Source: Psychrobacter sp. JCM 18900
Lineage (GTDB): Bacteria; Pseudomonadota; Gammaproteobacteria; Pseudomonadales; Moraxellaceae
Direction of reading: 5' to 3'
NCBI RefSeq assembly: GCF_904846625.1
Contig: NZ_CAJHBL010000004.1
Coordinates: 62,001-126,000 of the forward strand
DNA length: 64,000 nucleotides
Position 1 is the first letter of the stretch. Each line of letters opens with the position of its first letter. Below are positions 17,702-27,949 of the stretch, one piece after another. The translations under genes and the position numbers were made by a program. Under the pieces are notes generated by a model. The model was not told the origin of the DNA. It saw nothing but the letters and a program-made list of their open reading frames with translations, and did no database searches.

Positions 17702-17992
17702 AAGGTACTCCTATTAATAGTTAACTTTATAGTAGCAGTGCAAATCATCTTTGTTAAGTGATAAATCCATAATAAAATTGTGGATATTGATTGATTTGTA
17801 ACTATAAGGCTTCAATGGCTAAAGTTGATAGTCGCGTAGATTATGTGGTGGATTATTGCATAGCTGCTGCCTTGACTTATCCATGTCGCAGCCCCACTAA
17901 TAGCGCTAAGCCAACTCTTTTTTAGCCAATTTATTACTCTATTTTCCCTGACAGTCAGGGCACTATACGCATAATAAGCGATAAGGATAACT

Positions 17993-20900
17993 ATGACGGA
18001 CACGCCATTTACTGCTGATTTAACGCTGCATCCAGCATTTGAGCTGATTGAGCATCGCCATATTGAGGCGCTATCGATGGATGTGCTGATCAGTCAGCAT
18101 GTAAAAACAGGAGCGATGCATTATCATCTGGCACACCCAAGTGATGAAAATGCGTTTTTGGTCGGTTTTCGCACCCAGCCAATGGACTCAAAAGGCGAGG
18201 CGCATGTCTTAGAGCACGTGGCGTTATGTGGCTCGAACAAGTTCCCAGTACGTGATCCGTTCTTTTCAATGATTAAACGCTCGTTAAATACGTTTATGAA
18301 TGCGATGACTGCAGCCGATTGGACGGCCTATCCGTACGCGACTCAAAACAAAAACGACTACTTTAACTTGCTTGCTGTGTATCTGGATGCGTCGTTTTTC
18401 CCAAATATCCATCCGCTCGATTTTGCCCAAGAAGGCATTCGCGTGGAGCTTGACGAAAATGATAAGCCGCAGTTTAAGGGTATCGTTTTTAATGAAATGA
18501 AAGGTGCGATGAGTGGCGAGATTGATCAGCTATATCATACGGTTGCTCATCATCTGTTCCCAACGACGACCTATCATTATAATTCAGGCGGCGATCCTGC
18601 CGATATTCCTGACTTGACGCACACTGAGTTGACCGAGTTTCACCAGAGCCATTATCATCCGTCAAACAGTGTCATTATGAGTTTTGGTAATATCCCTGTT
18701 GCTGAGACGCAAGCGAAGATACACGAAGATGCCTTGATTCAGTTTGAAGCAGGTAAAAAGCATGTATCGCGTCCTGAGCAGCGTTTGTCTGCACCCGTTA
18801 GCGCGGTTGATACTTATACTGCTGACGAAGCCGGCCCAGATCAGACGCATCATGTGGTTGCTTGGTTGCTACCATCGATTACTGATCCCAAGCAGCGCTT
18901 GGCATTACGTCTGTTAGAGGGTGTGCTGATTGAGCATGCAGGCTCGCCATTGCGCGCTTATCTTGATAGCCATCCACTGGGTAAAGCACCAAGTCCGCTA
19001 TTGGGACTTGATGACAGTCATTACGAAATGGTCTTTTATACGGGACTGCGCGGCTCCAACCCTGAGCACGCCGAAGCGGTAGAGCAGGGTATTATCGACT
19101 TGCTGACCGAAGTGGCCAATTCACCAGTCGACGACGAGACGATCGAAACTATTTTGCACCAAATCGAGATTGATCAGCGCCATATCGGCGGCGATAGCAT
19201 CCCTTATGGTCTGAACCTCATGCTGGAGGGCTTTAGTACCGCTATTCATGACGGCAACCCTATCGATGTTTGGGAAGTAGACGAACATTTGCAGTGGCTA
19301 CGTGAGCAAGTCGTCGATCCGCAGTGGCTACCGAATTTAATCAAGACGCATCTATTGGACAATCAGCATCGTGTCCGCGTTACCCTGACACCGGATAGTG
19401 AAAAGACCGCCCGTCTTGCCGCAGCTGAACAGACTCGTTTAGATACTATCGCGATGGATTTGACTGCTGATGATAAGGCTATTTTGAAGCAACAAGCCTT
19501 AGATTTGGCTGCACGTCAAGCTGCGCCAGATGATTTAAGCTTATTACCAAAAGTAGGTCTAGAAGACGTACCAACGGATATCAGCTTTAAACAAGGCACG
19601 CAAAAGCAGGTACGTTTGAGCGGGCAAGACAGCACGCTATTTGAGTATGAAGCGGGCACTAATGGTATTTATTACTATCAAGTGATTGTCCCACTAACTG
19701 AAGCAATTGGTAATGCGAGCGCAGATGAGCTACCAGTCAATGATGTAATCAATCATCCATTGCTGCCTATCTATTTAAGTCTATTGTCTGAGCTAGGTAC
19801 GGACTCGCTCAGCGCTCATGAGATGCAGGCCAAGCAGGCCGCGCACTCTTCTGGTGTGACCGCTCGTATTAGTCAGCGTACCAACGTCGATGATAGCCAA
19901 GCGATTAGCAGCTACTTTGTCGTGGCAACGCGTGCGCTTAACCGTAAGCCTGAAGCGATTGATTTGCTCAAAGAAGTCATGGAGCACAGTATCTTCTCTG
20001 AGCATGACCGTATCAAAGAAATCTTGCAGCAGCGTCAAGCAGGTTGGCAGTCAAATCTAGCAGGATCTGGTCACTCTTATGCCATGCAAACAGCCAGTCG
20101 CGGTATGAGTCGCCAAGCGCAGTTGGAATATGTGCGCAGCGGTCTACCAGCATTGAACGCGCTTAAAGATTTCTTAGCACATGCTAGTACAGATGATGCC
20201 CAGTGGGATCAATTGGCTACCAGCTTGATGGATTTACATCAACGTCTCATCAGCTTGCCTAAGCATGCCGTTATTATCTGTGAAGCAGAGCAAACCGAAC
20301 GCTTGAGTAGCTTAATCGTTGATAGCTGGAAAGACAGCCAAGCGACGACCGCTTCTAATGATTTAACGAACGCAGTAGCAAATATCCCAAGCGAATTTGC
20401 AAACCTGCAACTAGATACTGCGTTAAATGGTGCGACTGATGCGGGTAAGACGTTAGAGAATGGCGACGATGTTAAAAACGACGTGTTAGATGTTGCAGAT
20501 TTAGCATGGCTAGTACCAACCAACGTCTATCACAATGCCAGTGCTTATACTGTACCTGCTGCTGACCACCCTGATACCGCTGCACTAATGGTATTAGCGC
20601 CTTACTTACGTAACGGCTATTTGCACAGTGCTATTCGTGAGCGCGGCGGTGCCTATGGCGGCGGCGCAGGTTACGATGCCAACGCTTGTGCCTTTAAATT
20701 CTTTAGCTATCGTGATCCGCAATGTGCTGAGACCTTTGCTCACTTCGACGCCAGTATCGAGTGGTTATTGGACGAGCCACAGACCGATGAGCAATTGGAA
20801 GAAGCTATCTTAGGTATTATCTCAGGTATGGATAAGCCGGGCTCTCCTGCAGGCGAAGCAATCAAAGCCTGCTTTGCAAATCTGCATCATCGTGGTGTTG

Positions 20901-21073
20901 ACTGGCAGCGCAAAATGCGTGCGTCAATATTGGCCGTGACGGTCGCTGACTTGCAGCGCGTTGCCAAGCAATATCTGCAAGGGCAAAAGCATGTACGTGC
21001 AGTGCTAGCGCCTTACGATAAAGAAGAGGCAGTCAAAGGTCTTGGCTTTGAGGTTTGTAGAATAAAGAGCTAA
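17993..21073 (+). CDS. M16C-family zinc metallopeptidase (PreP/Cym1-like)
   Basis: 1026 residues, the usual length for the M16C branch, which folds as one chain with four homologous domains closing around short peptides. The inverted zinc motif HVLEH is at residues 71-75, with the distal glutamate in VFNEMKGAMSG (E168). The second half carries AIRERGGAYGGGAGYD, the substrate-binding Arg/Tyr region. In organelles these enzymes degrade free targeting peptides; bacterial members are taken to clear oligopeptides. No signal peptide is visible, so it is probably cytosolic. GATAAGGATAACT precedes the ATG. It is monocistronic with a terminator at 21109. Confidence 0.9.
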   Translation: MTDTPFTADLTLHPAFELIEHRHIEALSMDVLISQHVKTGAMHYHLAHPSDENAFLVGFRTQPMDSKGEAHVLEHVALCGSNKFPVRDPFFSMIKRSLNTFMNAMTAADWTAYPYATQNKNDYFNLLAVYLDASFFPNIHPLDFAQEGIRVELDENDKPQFKGIVFNEMKGAMSGEIDQLYHTVAHHLFPTTTYHYNSGGDPADIPDLTHTELTEFHQSHYHPSNSVIMSFGNIPVAETQAKIHEDALIQFEAGKKHVSRPEQRLSAPVSAVDTYTADEAGPDQTHHVVAWLLPSITDPKQRLALRLLEGVLIEHAGSPLRAYLDSHPLGKAPSPLLGLDDSHYEMVFYTGLRGSNPEHAEAVEQGIIDLLTEVANSPVDDETIETILHQIEIDQRHIGGDSIPYGLNLMLEGFSTAIHDGNPIDVWEVDEHLQWLREQVVDPQWLPNLIKTHLLDNQHRVRVTLTPDSEKTARLAAAEQTRLDTIAMDLTADDKAILKQQALDLAARQAAPDDLSLLPKVGLEDVPTDISFKQGTQKQVRLSGQDSTLFEYEAGTNGIYYYQVIVPLTEAIGNASADELPVNDVINHPLLPIYLSLLSELGTDSLSAHEMQAKQAAHSSGVTARISQRTNVDDSQAISSYFVVATRALNRKPEAIDLLKEVMEHSIFSEHDRIKEILQQRQAGWQSNLAGSGHSYAMQTASRGMSRQAQLEYVRSGLPALNALKDFLAHASTDDAQWDQLATSLMDLHQRLISLPKHAVIICEAEQTERLSSLIVDSWKDSQATTASNDLTNAVANIPSEFANLQLDTALNGATDAGKTLENGDDVKNDVLDVADLAWLVPTNVYHNASAYTVPAADHPDTAALMVLAPYLRNGYLHSAIRERGGAYGGGAGYDANACAFKFFSYRDPQCAETFAHFDASIEWLLDEPQTDEQLEEAILGIISGMDKPGSPAGEAIKACFANLHHRGVDWQRKMRASILAVTVADLQRVAKQYLQGQKHVRAVLAPYDKEEAVKGLGFEVCRIKS

Positions 21074-21108
21074 GACAATTAGGTTTGTTCTTGATTAAAA
21101 GTTAAGCA

Positions 21109-21139
21109 CAAAAAAGCCAAGCATCATGCTTGGCTTTTT
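21109..21139. terminator. terminator between peptidase and Nudix genes
   Basis: The hairpin AAAAAGCCAAGCA / TGCTTGGCTTTTT with a three-base loop lies between convergent genes and could serve both. Confidence 0.85.
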
Positions 21140-21155
21140 GCGGTTAGGTAATCGA

Positions 21156-21719
21156 CTAATATCGCTTGATACTCAAATCTTTGCCAATTTTATCTTGATG
21201 AATCGGAAATTCTGACAACTCGTTATACTGCTTACGATCAGCAAAGTAGCTTTTTAAAGTACGGCGAATGGCTTCAAACGCCAGTGTATCCCATGGGATA
21301 TCTTCTTCGCTAAACAGTGCACAGTCGAGACTTTCTGAGCCAATACCATACGCGCCATCTTTTAGATCGGCCAGATAGATAGAGTAGATCTGTCCAATAT
21401 CTGGTAAGTCATAAATGCAGTATAGATGCGGATTCAGTACGATGGCATCAGCTTCTTCGTAGCTCTCGCGTGCTGCGCCTTCAGCCATGGTCTCGCCATT
21501 TTCCATAAAACCTGCAGGTATCGTCCATAGCCCATATTGTGGCTCAATGGCACGGCGGCAGAGTAGTACTCTATTTTCATGTACCACCAGCGAGCCACAG
21601 ATAACTTTTGGGTTTTCGTAGTGGATATAGTGGCAATTGGGGCATACCAAACGCGGCATATTGTCCGTAGGTGGGATTTTTCGTTCTGCTTCATGACCGC
21701 ATTGGAGGCAATAGCGCAT
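21156..21719 (-). CDS. Nudix hydrolase with zinc ribbon (NudC-like)
   Basis: 187 residues. The N-terminus carries a zinc ribbon with C4/C7 (YCLQCG) and C26/C29 (VCPNCH). The Nudix box follows: GFMENGETMAEGAARESYEEADA, around residues 70-92 (the first 20 letters hold the G-x5-E-x7-RE core). The NudC branch cleaves NADH and removes NAD caps from RNA, but this protein is shorter and lacks the NudC N-terminal domain, so the substrate is uncertain. No partner gene is adjacent on the same strand. Confidence 0.85.
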   Translation of the reverse strand: MRYCLQCGHEAERKIPPTDNMPRLVCPNCHYIHYENPKVICGSLVVHENRVLLCRRAIEPQYGLWTIPAGFMENGETMAEGAARESYEEADAIVLNPHLYCIYDLPDIGQIYSIYLADLKDGAYGIGSESLDCALFSEEDIPWDTLAFEAIRRTLKSYFADRKQYNELSEFPIHQDKIGKDLSIKRY

Positions 21720-22262
21720 ATCAACTACCTTGTTATAAAAGTTATTGTGTATGATGTTTTTTATAGGTTATAAGACCTACATTTTGAAGTGCTGCTGTCA
21801 TCGTTTCGAGATAAGTTAGATACAAGGACGGTGAGACAAGTACCACAAGCAGTAAACTGAGTGAACCTGACGATAAACCTAACTTAAACGTACCTGACTT
21901 ATATAAGATATTATTCTAAAGAGCAGCTATCGTCTTAAGATAGCACATATTATCGACGGACAGAATCACGATAACAGTAACGCATCATTTCACAGATAGG
22001 CTGACTATTATTAGTTAATAGGGCTGTTATTGAGCATTGATAAGCAATGAATCAGTCACATAAATAGCATGCAGCCACTATTATATTGCGCTAGTCTAGT
22101 GAGTGTTCAGTAATTATTGATATCAAAGCCGCTAACAAAAAGAGTGACCGAGACAAATAAAAAGATTGTTGGTTTTATTTATTAGTCGCGATTTTAATAA
22201 TAGAAAATAAGAAAGATGCTGTTGATACCGCTTAGCAACGATAAAAATATAGGGCAATTATA
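21720..22262. other. intergenic region between divergent Nudix genes
   Basis: 543 bp without a convincing open frame, RNA gene or hairpin. It separates two divergent Nudix-family genes and must hold both promoters. I see no repeat or riboswitch signature in it. Confidence 0.5.
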
Positions 22263-22997
22263 ATGTTACTCCCACCGGAGGCTGTAAGCTTCGATAACCT
22301 GTCAGTTGCTGTACCTACTTTTATTCGTCATCCGACGCTTCGTCAATTAGCCGAACGAGTGCAACATGAGACTTTAAATGCGCTGACAAGTCCGGCAATG
22401 TACGAGGCACATAACGCCTCTCATAGTAGCCGTGTGTTAGACAGCTTATATCAGACACCGATTGCCGATGCATCAATACTGGTCGCTATTACTCATGAGC
22501 GCAGACCTAAACTATTATTAACACGCCGCGCCGCCCACATGAACAGTCATGCGGGTGAAGTGTCTTGTGTGGGTGGTAAACATGATCGAGGCGATGGCAA
22601 TAATGTCGTTACCGCATTGCGTGAAGCCTGCGAAGAAACAGCACTACCACCTAATAAAGTCCAGTTGCTTGGTCAGCTACCGATCCAAACTTCAAAAAGT
22701 GGTATGAGCGTACGCCCAATCGTGGCACTCATTGCTCCTGGCTTGGTGCTCGTACCTGAAGCGGGTGAAATATCACGTATCTTTTGGGCAGACTTAGAGT
22801 CGTTAGTCACTCAACCAACGGTAGAGTATGAAATTGAGTATAAAATGCAAGAGCAAATGGCTACCATACTGACGCCGAGCTGGCAGGTCGATGGTGAGAC
22901 AGTGTGGGGGCTAACAGGACGGGTAATTGCCAACCTATTAGAAACAGGGTTTGATCGACAGCTCGAATGGTATTACCGCGTAGAAAACAAACGCTGA
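22263..22997 (+). CDS. CoA pyrophosphatase-type Nudix hydrolase (NudL-like)
   Basis: 244 residues. The region LLLTRRAAHMNSHAGEVSCV, then GGKHDRGDGNNVVTALREAC and EETAL matches the extended UPF0035/NudL motif (TRR..H.GEVSFPGG followed by the Nudix box REACEE). Such enzymes hydrolyse the pyrophosphate of CoA and its derivatives. The catalytic glutamates are present. The usual FPGG reads CVGG here, a modest change. The first ~75 residues are a less conserved helical extension. It is followed after 20 bp by a short MITE-like element. Confidence 0.82.
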   Translation: MLLPPEAVSFDNLSVAVPTFIRHPTLRQLAERVQHETLNALTSPAMYEAHNASHSSRVLDSLYQTPIADASILVAITHERRPKLLLTRRAAHMNSHAGEVSCVGGKHDRGDGNNVVTALREACEETALPPNKVQLLGQLPIQTSKSGMSVRPIVALIAPGLVLVPEAGEISRIFWADLESLVTQPTVEYEIEYKMQEQMATILTPSWQVDGETVWGLTGRVIANLLETGFDRQLEWYYRVENKR

Positions 22998-23017
22998 TAA
23001 ATGTCATCTACTTATAA

Positions 23018-23125
23018 TATAGTCGATGCAATTTAAAAGTAGTACAAGGCAACCGAGTGTAGATGTATATGTGATACTTCAAACGAGGTTAACGCAGTAA
23101 TGTTTTTATAGTGGAATGACTATAA
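23018..23125. mobile_element. short MITE-like element flanked by a 16-bp direct repeat
   Basis: A 108-bp non-coding element whose ends are imperfect inverted repeats: TATAGTCGATGCAATTTAAA on the left, against TATAGTCATTCCACTATAAA read inward from the right. It is bracketed by the 16-bp direct repeat TCATCTACTTATAATA at 23004-23019 and 23126-23141, the right copy being the last codons and stop of the convergent oxygenase gene. It contains no open frame. The internal segment (CAAGGCAACCGAGTG ... ACGAGGTTAACGCAGTA) reminds me of a repeat common in Psychrobacter intergenic regions, unverified. Confidence 0.55.
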
Positions 23126-23129
23126 TCAT

Positions 23130-24503
23130 CTACTTATAATAATCATCGTTCTTTTTAAGCCACCAGTTCATATTGTCTTGGCGCTTGGCACGGAATGCTT
23201 CTAACTTATGAGCTACGGACGCGTTATGCTGCCGTGCAGTATCGAGCGCAAAAAGAATCGGTACCGAAGACAACACGCCAAAGCGTATCTTCGATTTTGG
23301 TAAGTCCAGCCCATCGCCTATATCATCACCGACCAAAGTCCGAGTGACACTCGCGTTGACCATTTCAACAAAACGTCCACGGCGATTATCTTCACCCATC
23401 AGCTGACGCGGTAAATCATGCAATGCTTTTGCCAGTGGCTGTCCCATCTTAAAGTCTAGCTGCTGTATCGATAGATAGGTATAGAGCCATTCCCAACACG
23501 CGGCCTCATCTTTTGGTAAACGATCTAGATCAACCCCCATCCAATAACTGGCAAGATTCCATAGATGCAGGATACCTTCGGCTTCTTCCGTACTAATACG
23601 TGCGCCTAGCAATCTTAGACCGCGCATAATTAGTAACGAGAACTGCAAATGGGTGGCAATCATATCGGTTTGATTGATAGGGATGCCCCAATAGTCGGTA
23701 TTCCAACTGCCGTCAGGGTTATGATGTTGCTCAGCGTTTGGTATCACGCCTGTAGCCGCATAGCCTTTACCTTTGAGTAAGTTTTGCCGTACCAAAGTAT
23801 GTATTTGACGTACTTGGATCGATTGTCGCCAGCCCTCAGAGCCAATGGCCAATACTTGATCAATAGGTTTGTTTTGATTGCGTGTGCTCATATTAGATGA
23901 GGGGTGTTCAGACACGGCCAAGATATAAGCATAAGTACGCATCAATCGAGGTAGCGCATCGTGCATCAGTGCACCTGTCTGAATGAGCGGCAGTGATAAG
24001 GCAGGAATGCTATAGCCTGCCATTAGAGCAACGTTACGCAATAGCCAAATGAGCATTAGTGGATAGCGCCGATAGGCAACCGCACCTATCTGGGCAAGCT
24101 TTGGGTCGAACCAGTCAGGATGGCTGCTAAATTGTTCAGTAAGCGCGCTAAATGATGGATTGTTTACAAGGTCGTTGTTCGTAAGTTTATTGTTTGGACT
24201 ATCGCCAAGAATAGTATGCTGTAAGGGCTTCGCAAACTTTATGCTCTGTGCAGCTAACGCGTCTGCAAGCGGATCGCCAATATCGTAACCTGCCACGATC
24301 TCATCAAGTAGAGCAGGCGAGATCGTAAAGTCTTTTGGTAATAAATAACGTTTAATGCGTTTTAAAACCTGCAAATCACTATGGTCATCGATAGCAGTGG
24401 TACGTCCATGACGCTGATAAGTGTTCGATGATTGAGCATTCGATGACTGAAAGTCAGGTTTGTCAGTTGGTGTACTTGCCGTATTGATGATTTTCTTATC
24501 CAT
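23130..24503 (-). CDS. MpaB-like oxygenase family protein (DUF2236)
   Basis: About 457 residues from the ATG at 24503 (MDKKIINT); an in-frame TTG nine bases upstream is an alternative. The core has the DUF2236 pattern: GDPLADALAAQS, LMLIWLLRNVALMAGYSIPA, the conserved GSEGWRQSIQVRQIHTLVRQ, DMIATHLQFSLLIMRGLRLL and YLSIQQLD. The family contains haem-b enzymes such as latex-clearing protein and the mycophenolic-acid oxygenase MpaB; the conserved Arg and His in the R-x2-H-T stretch are part of that signature. The substrate here is unknown. The first ~50 residues are polar and variable. It is convergent with the NudL-like gene and follows the lipoprotein gene by 77 bp. Confidence 0.8.
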   Translation of the reverse strand: MDKKIINTASTPTDKPDFQSSNAQSSNTYQRHGRTTAIDDHSDLQVLKRIKRYLLPKDFTISPALLDEIVAGYDIGDPLADALAAQSIKFAKPLQHTILGDSPNNKLTNNDLVNNPSFSALTEQFSSHPDWFDPKLAQIGAVAYRRYPLMLIWLLRNVALMAGYSIPALSLPLIQTGALMHDALPRLMRTYAYILAVSEHPSSNMSTRNQNKPIDQVLAIGSEGWRQSIQVRQIHTLVRQNLLKGKGYAATGVIPNAEQHHNPDGSWNTDYWGIPINQTDMIATHLQFSLLIMRGLRLLGARISTEEAEGILHLWNLASYWMGVDLDRLPKDEAACWEWLYTYLSIQQLDFKMGQPLAKALHDLPRQLMGEDNRRGRFVEMVNASVTRTLVGDDIGDGLDLPKSKIRFGVLSSVPILFALDTARQHNASVAHKLEAFRAKRQDNMNWWLKKNDDYYK

Positions 24504-24580
24504 AGTTATCAAGTACCATTTTCAGAGTGAGGACATGCCTTAGAACGTAAAACTTGCGTTGCAATAGCTTCGCATCCCAG

Positions 24581-25183
24581 TCATTCGTAAAAATTACTGG
24601 ATTGGTTCAATGAATCTAATTGCTGCTGTGTTGTTCGGATACGGCGTTTGGTATCACGAATCTCATCAGATAGAGATAGCAGCCGTGCACGGGCTTCTTT
24701 TTCATTAGCAAAGTCGAGCATGTCACCATTTTCTAGCTTATTGAATTCTGATTGATAAGTATCTAAGAGGCGATTGTCTTTGTCCAACTGACTGTCTAAG
24801 GCGTAATAATCTAGCCCTTTTTGATTAGCCACTTGCAATGTGTTGGCCATAGTGATCGGGCAAACGTTGTTTAATTGACGACCACGTCTGCCAATGTTAT
24901 AGGCGTTATTGATGGTGCAGTACTGTTGCAGACCAAGTTTACGACCGCGCTCCCATGCCTGGTAGTCAGGTACGACGCTGGCTTTGGCACAGGCTTTTGT
25001 ATGAGATGCTAAGCGGTCTGAATGATAACCTGCCACGCCATCGTTATAGCCGATAGCTTGCCAGTCACCTACGAGACATTCTTGCTTAGAGAGTGTTGCA
25101 CAGCCTGCTAGCAGATAAATACTACCGAACACAGATAACCCTAATGCCAGTTGACGTACAACGCGGTGTATAGGTCGGTACAT
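24581..25183 (-). CDS. DUF2799 lipoprotein
   Basis: 200 residues. The signal sequence ends in a lipobox (YLLAGC, C28), so it is probably an outer-membrane or periplasmic lipoprotein. DUF2799 features are DWQAIGYNDGVAGYHSDRL followed by paired cysteines (C63, C88, C107 region). The last ~60 residues are strongly charged and predicted coiled-coil. Function is unknown. CGGAGCTAACC precedes the ATG. It lies upstream of the MpaB-like gene on the same strand with a 77-bp gap, so the two may be co-transcribed. Confidence 0.75.
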   Translation of the reverse strand: MYRPIHRVVRQLALGLSVFGSIYLLAGCATLSKQECLVGDWQAIGYNDGVAGYHSDRLASHTKACAKASVVPDYQAWERGRKLGLQQYCTINNAYNIGRRGRQLNNVCPITMANTLQVANQKGLDYYALDSQLDKDNRLLDTYQSEFNKLENGDMLDFANEKEARARLLSLSDEIRDTKRRIRTTQQQLDSLNQSSNFYE

Positions 25184-25331
25184 GGTTAGCTCCGATAGCT
25201 GTGATAACTATCATAACGATAATAACTATGAACACAAATAAATGATGCTAGCAATCAACTACATTATGCAGACTTGTCATTAATTGCTAAGTCACTTGTA
25301 AATATCTCGATAACGTACATACAAATAAAAT

Positions 25332-25384
25332 AGAGCAGTTTATAAGTGGCATTAATATTAAGCGGTACCACTATAAACTGCTCT
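25332..25384 (-). terminator. terminator after nhaA
   Basis: Long inverted repeat AGAGCAGTTTATA-AGTGG ... CCACT-ATAAACTGCTCT with an 18-base loop. On the minus strand it is followed by ATTTTATTTG. It lies 25 bp beyond the nhaA stop. Confidence 0.7.
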
Positions 25385-25408
25385 ACATCTCACAGCATTC
25401 ATCAATCA

Positions 25409-26611
25409 TTAATGCGGGCGAGTCAAGTCGACCGATGTACCGCTAGCATTGTCTTTCAAGCTCATTTTCAGCATGATATAACCGGCAATACCAGAGACGA
25501 TTGAACCCATAATAATACCTAAGCGTTCATCAAACATAGTGGTGTCGCCAGCGAACGCCAAGCCACCGATGAATAAACTCATGGTAAAACCAACACCGCA
25601 CAATAGAGCTGCACCGTAGATTTGCTTATAGTCCATACCTTTTGGCATGGTTGAGATACCAAGTTTAAAGATTAACCAGCACATGAACATGACGCCTAAT
25701 TGCTTACCAATAAACAAACCAGCGGCAATACCTAGCGGCACTGAGTGGAATAGCTCAGCAAAACCTGCGCCTTCGAGCGAGATGCCTGAGTTGGCAAAAG
25801 CAAAGATTGGCAAAATACCAAAGGCGACGGTATTGTGCAGATCATGTTCTAGCTCTTCAAGTGGAGAGTGCTCAGGATCAGTGCGGTCGAACATCGGGAT
25901 GAACAGTGCTAATACCACACCTGCCAATGTTGCATGGATACCAGACTTGAGTACGGCAATCCACATGATCAGACCGATGAGTAGATAGGGAGTAATGTTA
26001 GTGACGTTACGGCGATTAAGAACATATAAGAACGGCAAACATAAACCAGCTACTGCCAATGATTCTAACGACAGCTCACTGGTATAAAACAAAGCGATAA
26101 TCAGAATCGCACCAATGTCATCAAAGATAGCAATAGAGACCAAAAAGACCTTTAAAGAGTTAGGTACACGATTACCTAAGAGACTCAAAATACCGAGTGC
26201 AAAAGCAATATCTGTCGCAGCAGGAATGGCCCAACCTTTCCAAAACTCAGGCTCATTGTAGTTAAAAAGCAGATAGACAATCGCTGGCATAATCATACCG
26301 CCAAGTGCAGCCCCTGCTGGCAGTATTATCTGCTTGACGTTGGACAGCTCACCGATGAGTACTTCACGCTTAAGCTCTAATCCAACCAAGAAAAAGAAAA
26401 CCGCCATCAGACCATCGTTGATCCAATGATGAGCATCTTTTGCAATCGCAAACTCACCAATCTGAATGGCGACTGGTGCATGAATAAAACCTTCATACCA
26501 AACATTAAGAGGGGAGTTGGCAATGATCATTGCAGCAATGGCAGCCAATGCTAAGACGATACCGCCTGCTGCCTCAAATTCAAAAAATGCTTTAATCCTT
26601 CGTATTGCCAT
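25409..26611 (-). CDS. nhaA: Na+/H+ antiporter NhaA
   Basis: 400 residues with about twelve membrane segments. Ion-binding residues are in place: TDIAFALG (D134) and IFDDIGAI (D164, D165), equivalent to D133/D163/D164 of E. coli Nha[21 protein letters not shown] is also characteristic. It exports sodium in exchange for protons at the inner membrane, serving pH and salt balance. I chose the ATG at 26611 because GAGGATGAT precedes it and [17 protein letters not shown] is the usual start; an in-frame ATG 42 bases upstream would add 14 residues. It is monocistronic. Confidence 0.95.
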   Translation of the reverse strand: MAIRRIKAFFEFEAAGGIVLALAAIAAMIIANSPLNVWYEGFIHAPVAIQIGEFAIAKDAHHWINDGLMAVFFFLVGLELKREVLIGELSNVKQIILPAGAALGGMIMPAIVYLLFNYNEPEFWKGWAIPAATDIAFALGILSLLGNRVPNSLKVFLVSIAIFDDIGAILIIALFYTSELSLESLAVAGLCLPFLYVLNRRNVTNITPYLLIGLIMWIAVLKSGIHATLAGVVLALFIPMFDRTDPEHSPLEELEHDLHNTVAFGILPIFAFANSGISLEGAGFAELFHSVPLGIAAGLFIGKQLGVMFMCWLIFKLGISTMPKGMDYKQIYGAALLCGVGFTMSLFIGGLAFAGDTTMFDERLGIIMGSIVSGIAGYIMLKMSLKDNASGTSVDLTRPH

Positions 26612-27075
26612 ATCATCCTCATTCGCTAAATACAATTTACTAAATAACCTCAAATATCCATCAATGTCTGCGCTACCTATAATTTTGAGGTAGCAAATAG
26701 ACAGAAACAGTTTCTCATACTCTTATCAATATAGACAACAAAATACGTTGAGCCAGTGCCAACGGTCTACTTTTTTATATTCACAATAGCAATATTATAA
26801 AGAGGATTTGACGAGCACAATAGTTGTAAGTCGTTACATCTTTTTAATAAGTCGCTATTTGACTGAGCATATTCGGAACGTTATTAGACAAATTTAGCAG
26901 ACTTTGTTACGTTTTTGGCTTTTTTTACGGTTTTATCTTTATAATGAGCAGCGCTGTGCGATGTGTCATTATTTCTTTTGCTAGCACTGGTAAGCTGTCA
27001 GCTTATCGATAACGACATTTTAGCCTTATCTCAAAACTCCTTTTCTCTTCTTATCATATTTTGCAGGTCAGTGTC
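26612..27075. other. divergent spacer nhaA / TSUP gene
   Basis: 464 bp, AT-rich. No open frame or RNA gene is visible. It must contain both promoters; several AT-rich -10-like stretches exist, but none pairs clearly with a -35 box. Confidence 0.5.
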
Positions 27076-27831
27076 ATGGACTTAACTTTCTCGTTAGAGA
27101 TTATTTTAATGCTTACTGCGGTGGCCGCATTGGCAGGATTTATTGATGCTATCGCTGGCGGCGGCGGGTTATTGACTATCCCTGCCATGCTACTGGCCAA
27201 CATCCCACCAGTATTAACGCTCGGTACCAATAAACTGCAAGCGGCATCAGGCGCACTAGCGGCGTCTATTACTATGATTAGAAAAGGGGTGGTCAAACCG
27301 CAACGCATTAAAGTAGCTATCATCGCCGCTTTTATTGGTTCCGTTATCGGTACCATCGCTGTACAGATGTCACCACCTGACTTGCTTGAAAAGGTCATTC
27401 CATTTTTGATCGCGGCTATCGGTATCTATACGTTATTTGCCCCTAGGTTGGGTGAGGTAGAGGCTGCACCGCGTATCTCAGAGGGCAAATGGCAAAAAGT
27501 CGTGGCACCGTTGATTGGTTTTTATGATGGTTATATTGGTCCAGGTACTGGTATGTTTTTTGCGCTTGGCAATGTGGCATTACGTGGTCGTCAAATTATC
27601 GAAGCAACAGGTGCGGCAAAAGTATTGAACTTATCGACCAATATTGGCTCGTTAATCTTCTTTATTTTGGGTGGTAACGTACTGTGGAAAGTGGGGCTAG
27701 CGATGATGGTTGGACAAACCATCGGTGCCTATTTCGGCTCACATATGGTGGTTAAAGGCGGTAGCAAATTGATTCGTCCAGTAATTGTATTGGTCTGTCT
27801 GGCGATGTTGACCAAGTATGTGTTTGGCTAA
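27076..27831 (+). CDS. TSUP family (TauE/SafE) membrane transporter
   Basis: 251 residues from the ATG at 27076; a TTG at 27061 would add five residues. It has about eight membrane segments in two similar halves. Hallmarks are AALAGFIDAIAGGGGLLTIP near the start, LTLGTNKLQAASGALAAS, and GFYDGYIGPGTGMFFALG at the start of the second half. TSUP proteins export or import small sulfur- or carbon-containing anions such as sulfite, sulfoacetate or taurine-derived compounds; the substrate is unknown. It is single and ended by a bidirectional terminator. Confidence 0.87.
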   Translation: MDLTFSLEIILMLTAVAALAGFIDAIAGGGGLLTIPAMLLANIPPVLTLGTNKLQAASGALAASITMIRKGVVKPQRIKVAIIAAFIGSVIGTIAVQMSPPDLLEKVIPFLIAAIGIYTLFAPRLGEVEAAPRISEGKWQKVVAPLIGFYDGYIGPGTGMFFALGNVALRGRQIIEATGAAKVLNLSTNIGSLIFFILGGNVLWKVGLAMMVGQTIGAYFGSHMVVKGGSKLIRPVIVLVCLAMLTKYVFG

Positions 27832-27884
27832 TTAGTTGTTGATAGAACCGTATCAATCATTATTATTTACTGGTTATTGATCAT

Positions 27885-27919
27885 AAAAAAACCTCAGCCA
27901 ACTTGACTGAGGTTTTTTA
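27885..27919. terminator. bidirectional terminator between TSUP and symporter genes
   Basis: The hairpin AAAAAACCTCAG / CTGAGGTTTTTT with a nine-base loop lies between convergent genes. Confidence 0.85.
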
Positions 27920-27949
27920 TTTTATGCACTTCTATCTAGCAAGCATGGG

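Noticed and set aside
21434..21724. 96-codon frame over the NudC-like gene, possibly a frameshifted part
   Set aside because: The 187-residue Nudix frame is complete with zinc ribbon and Nudix box, so no frameshift is needed.
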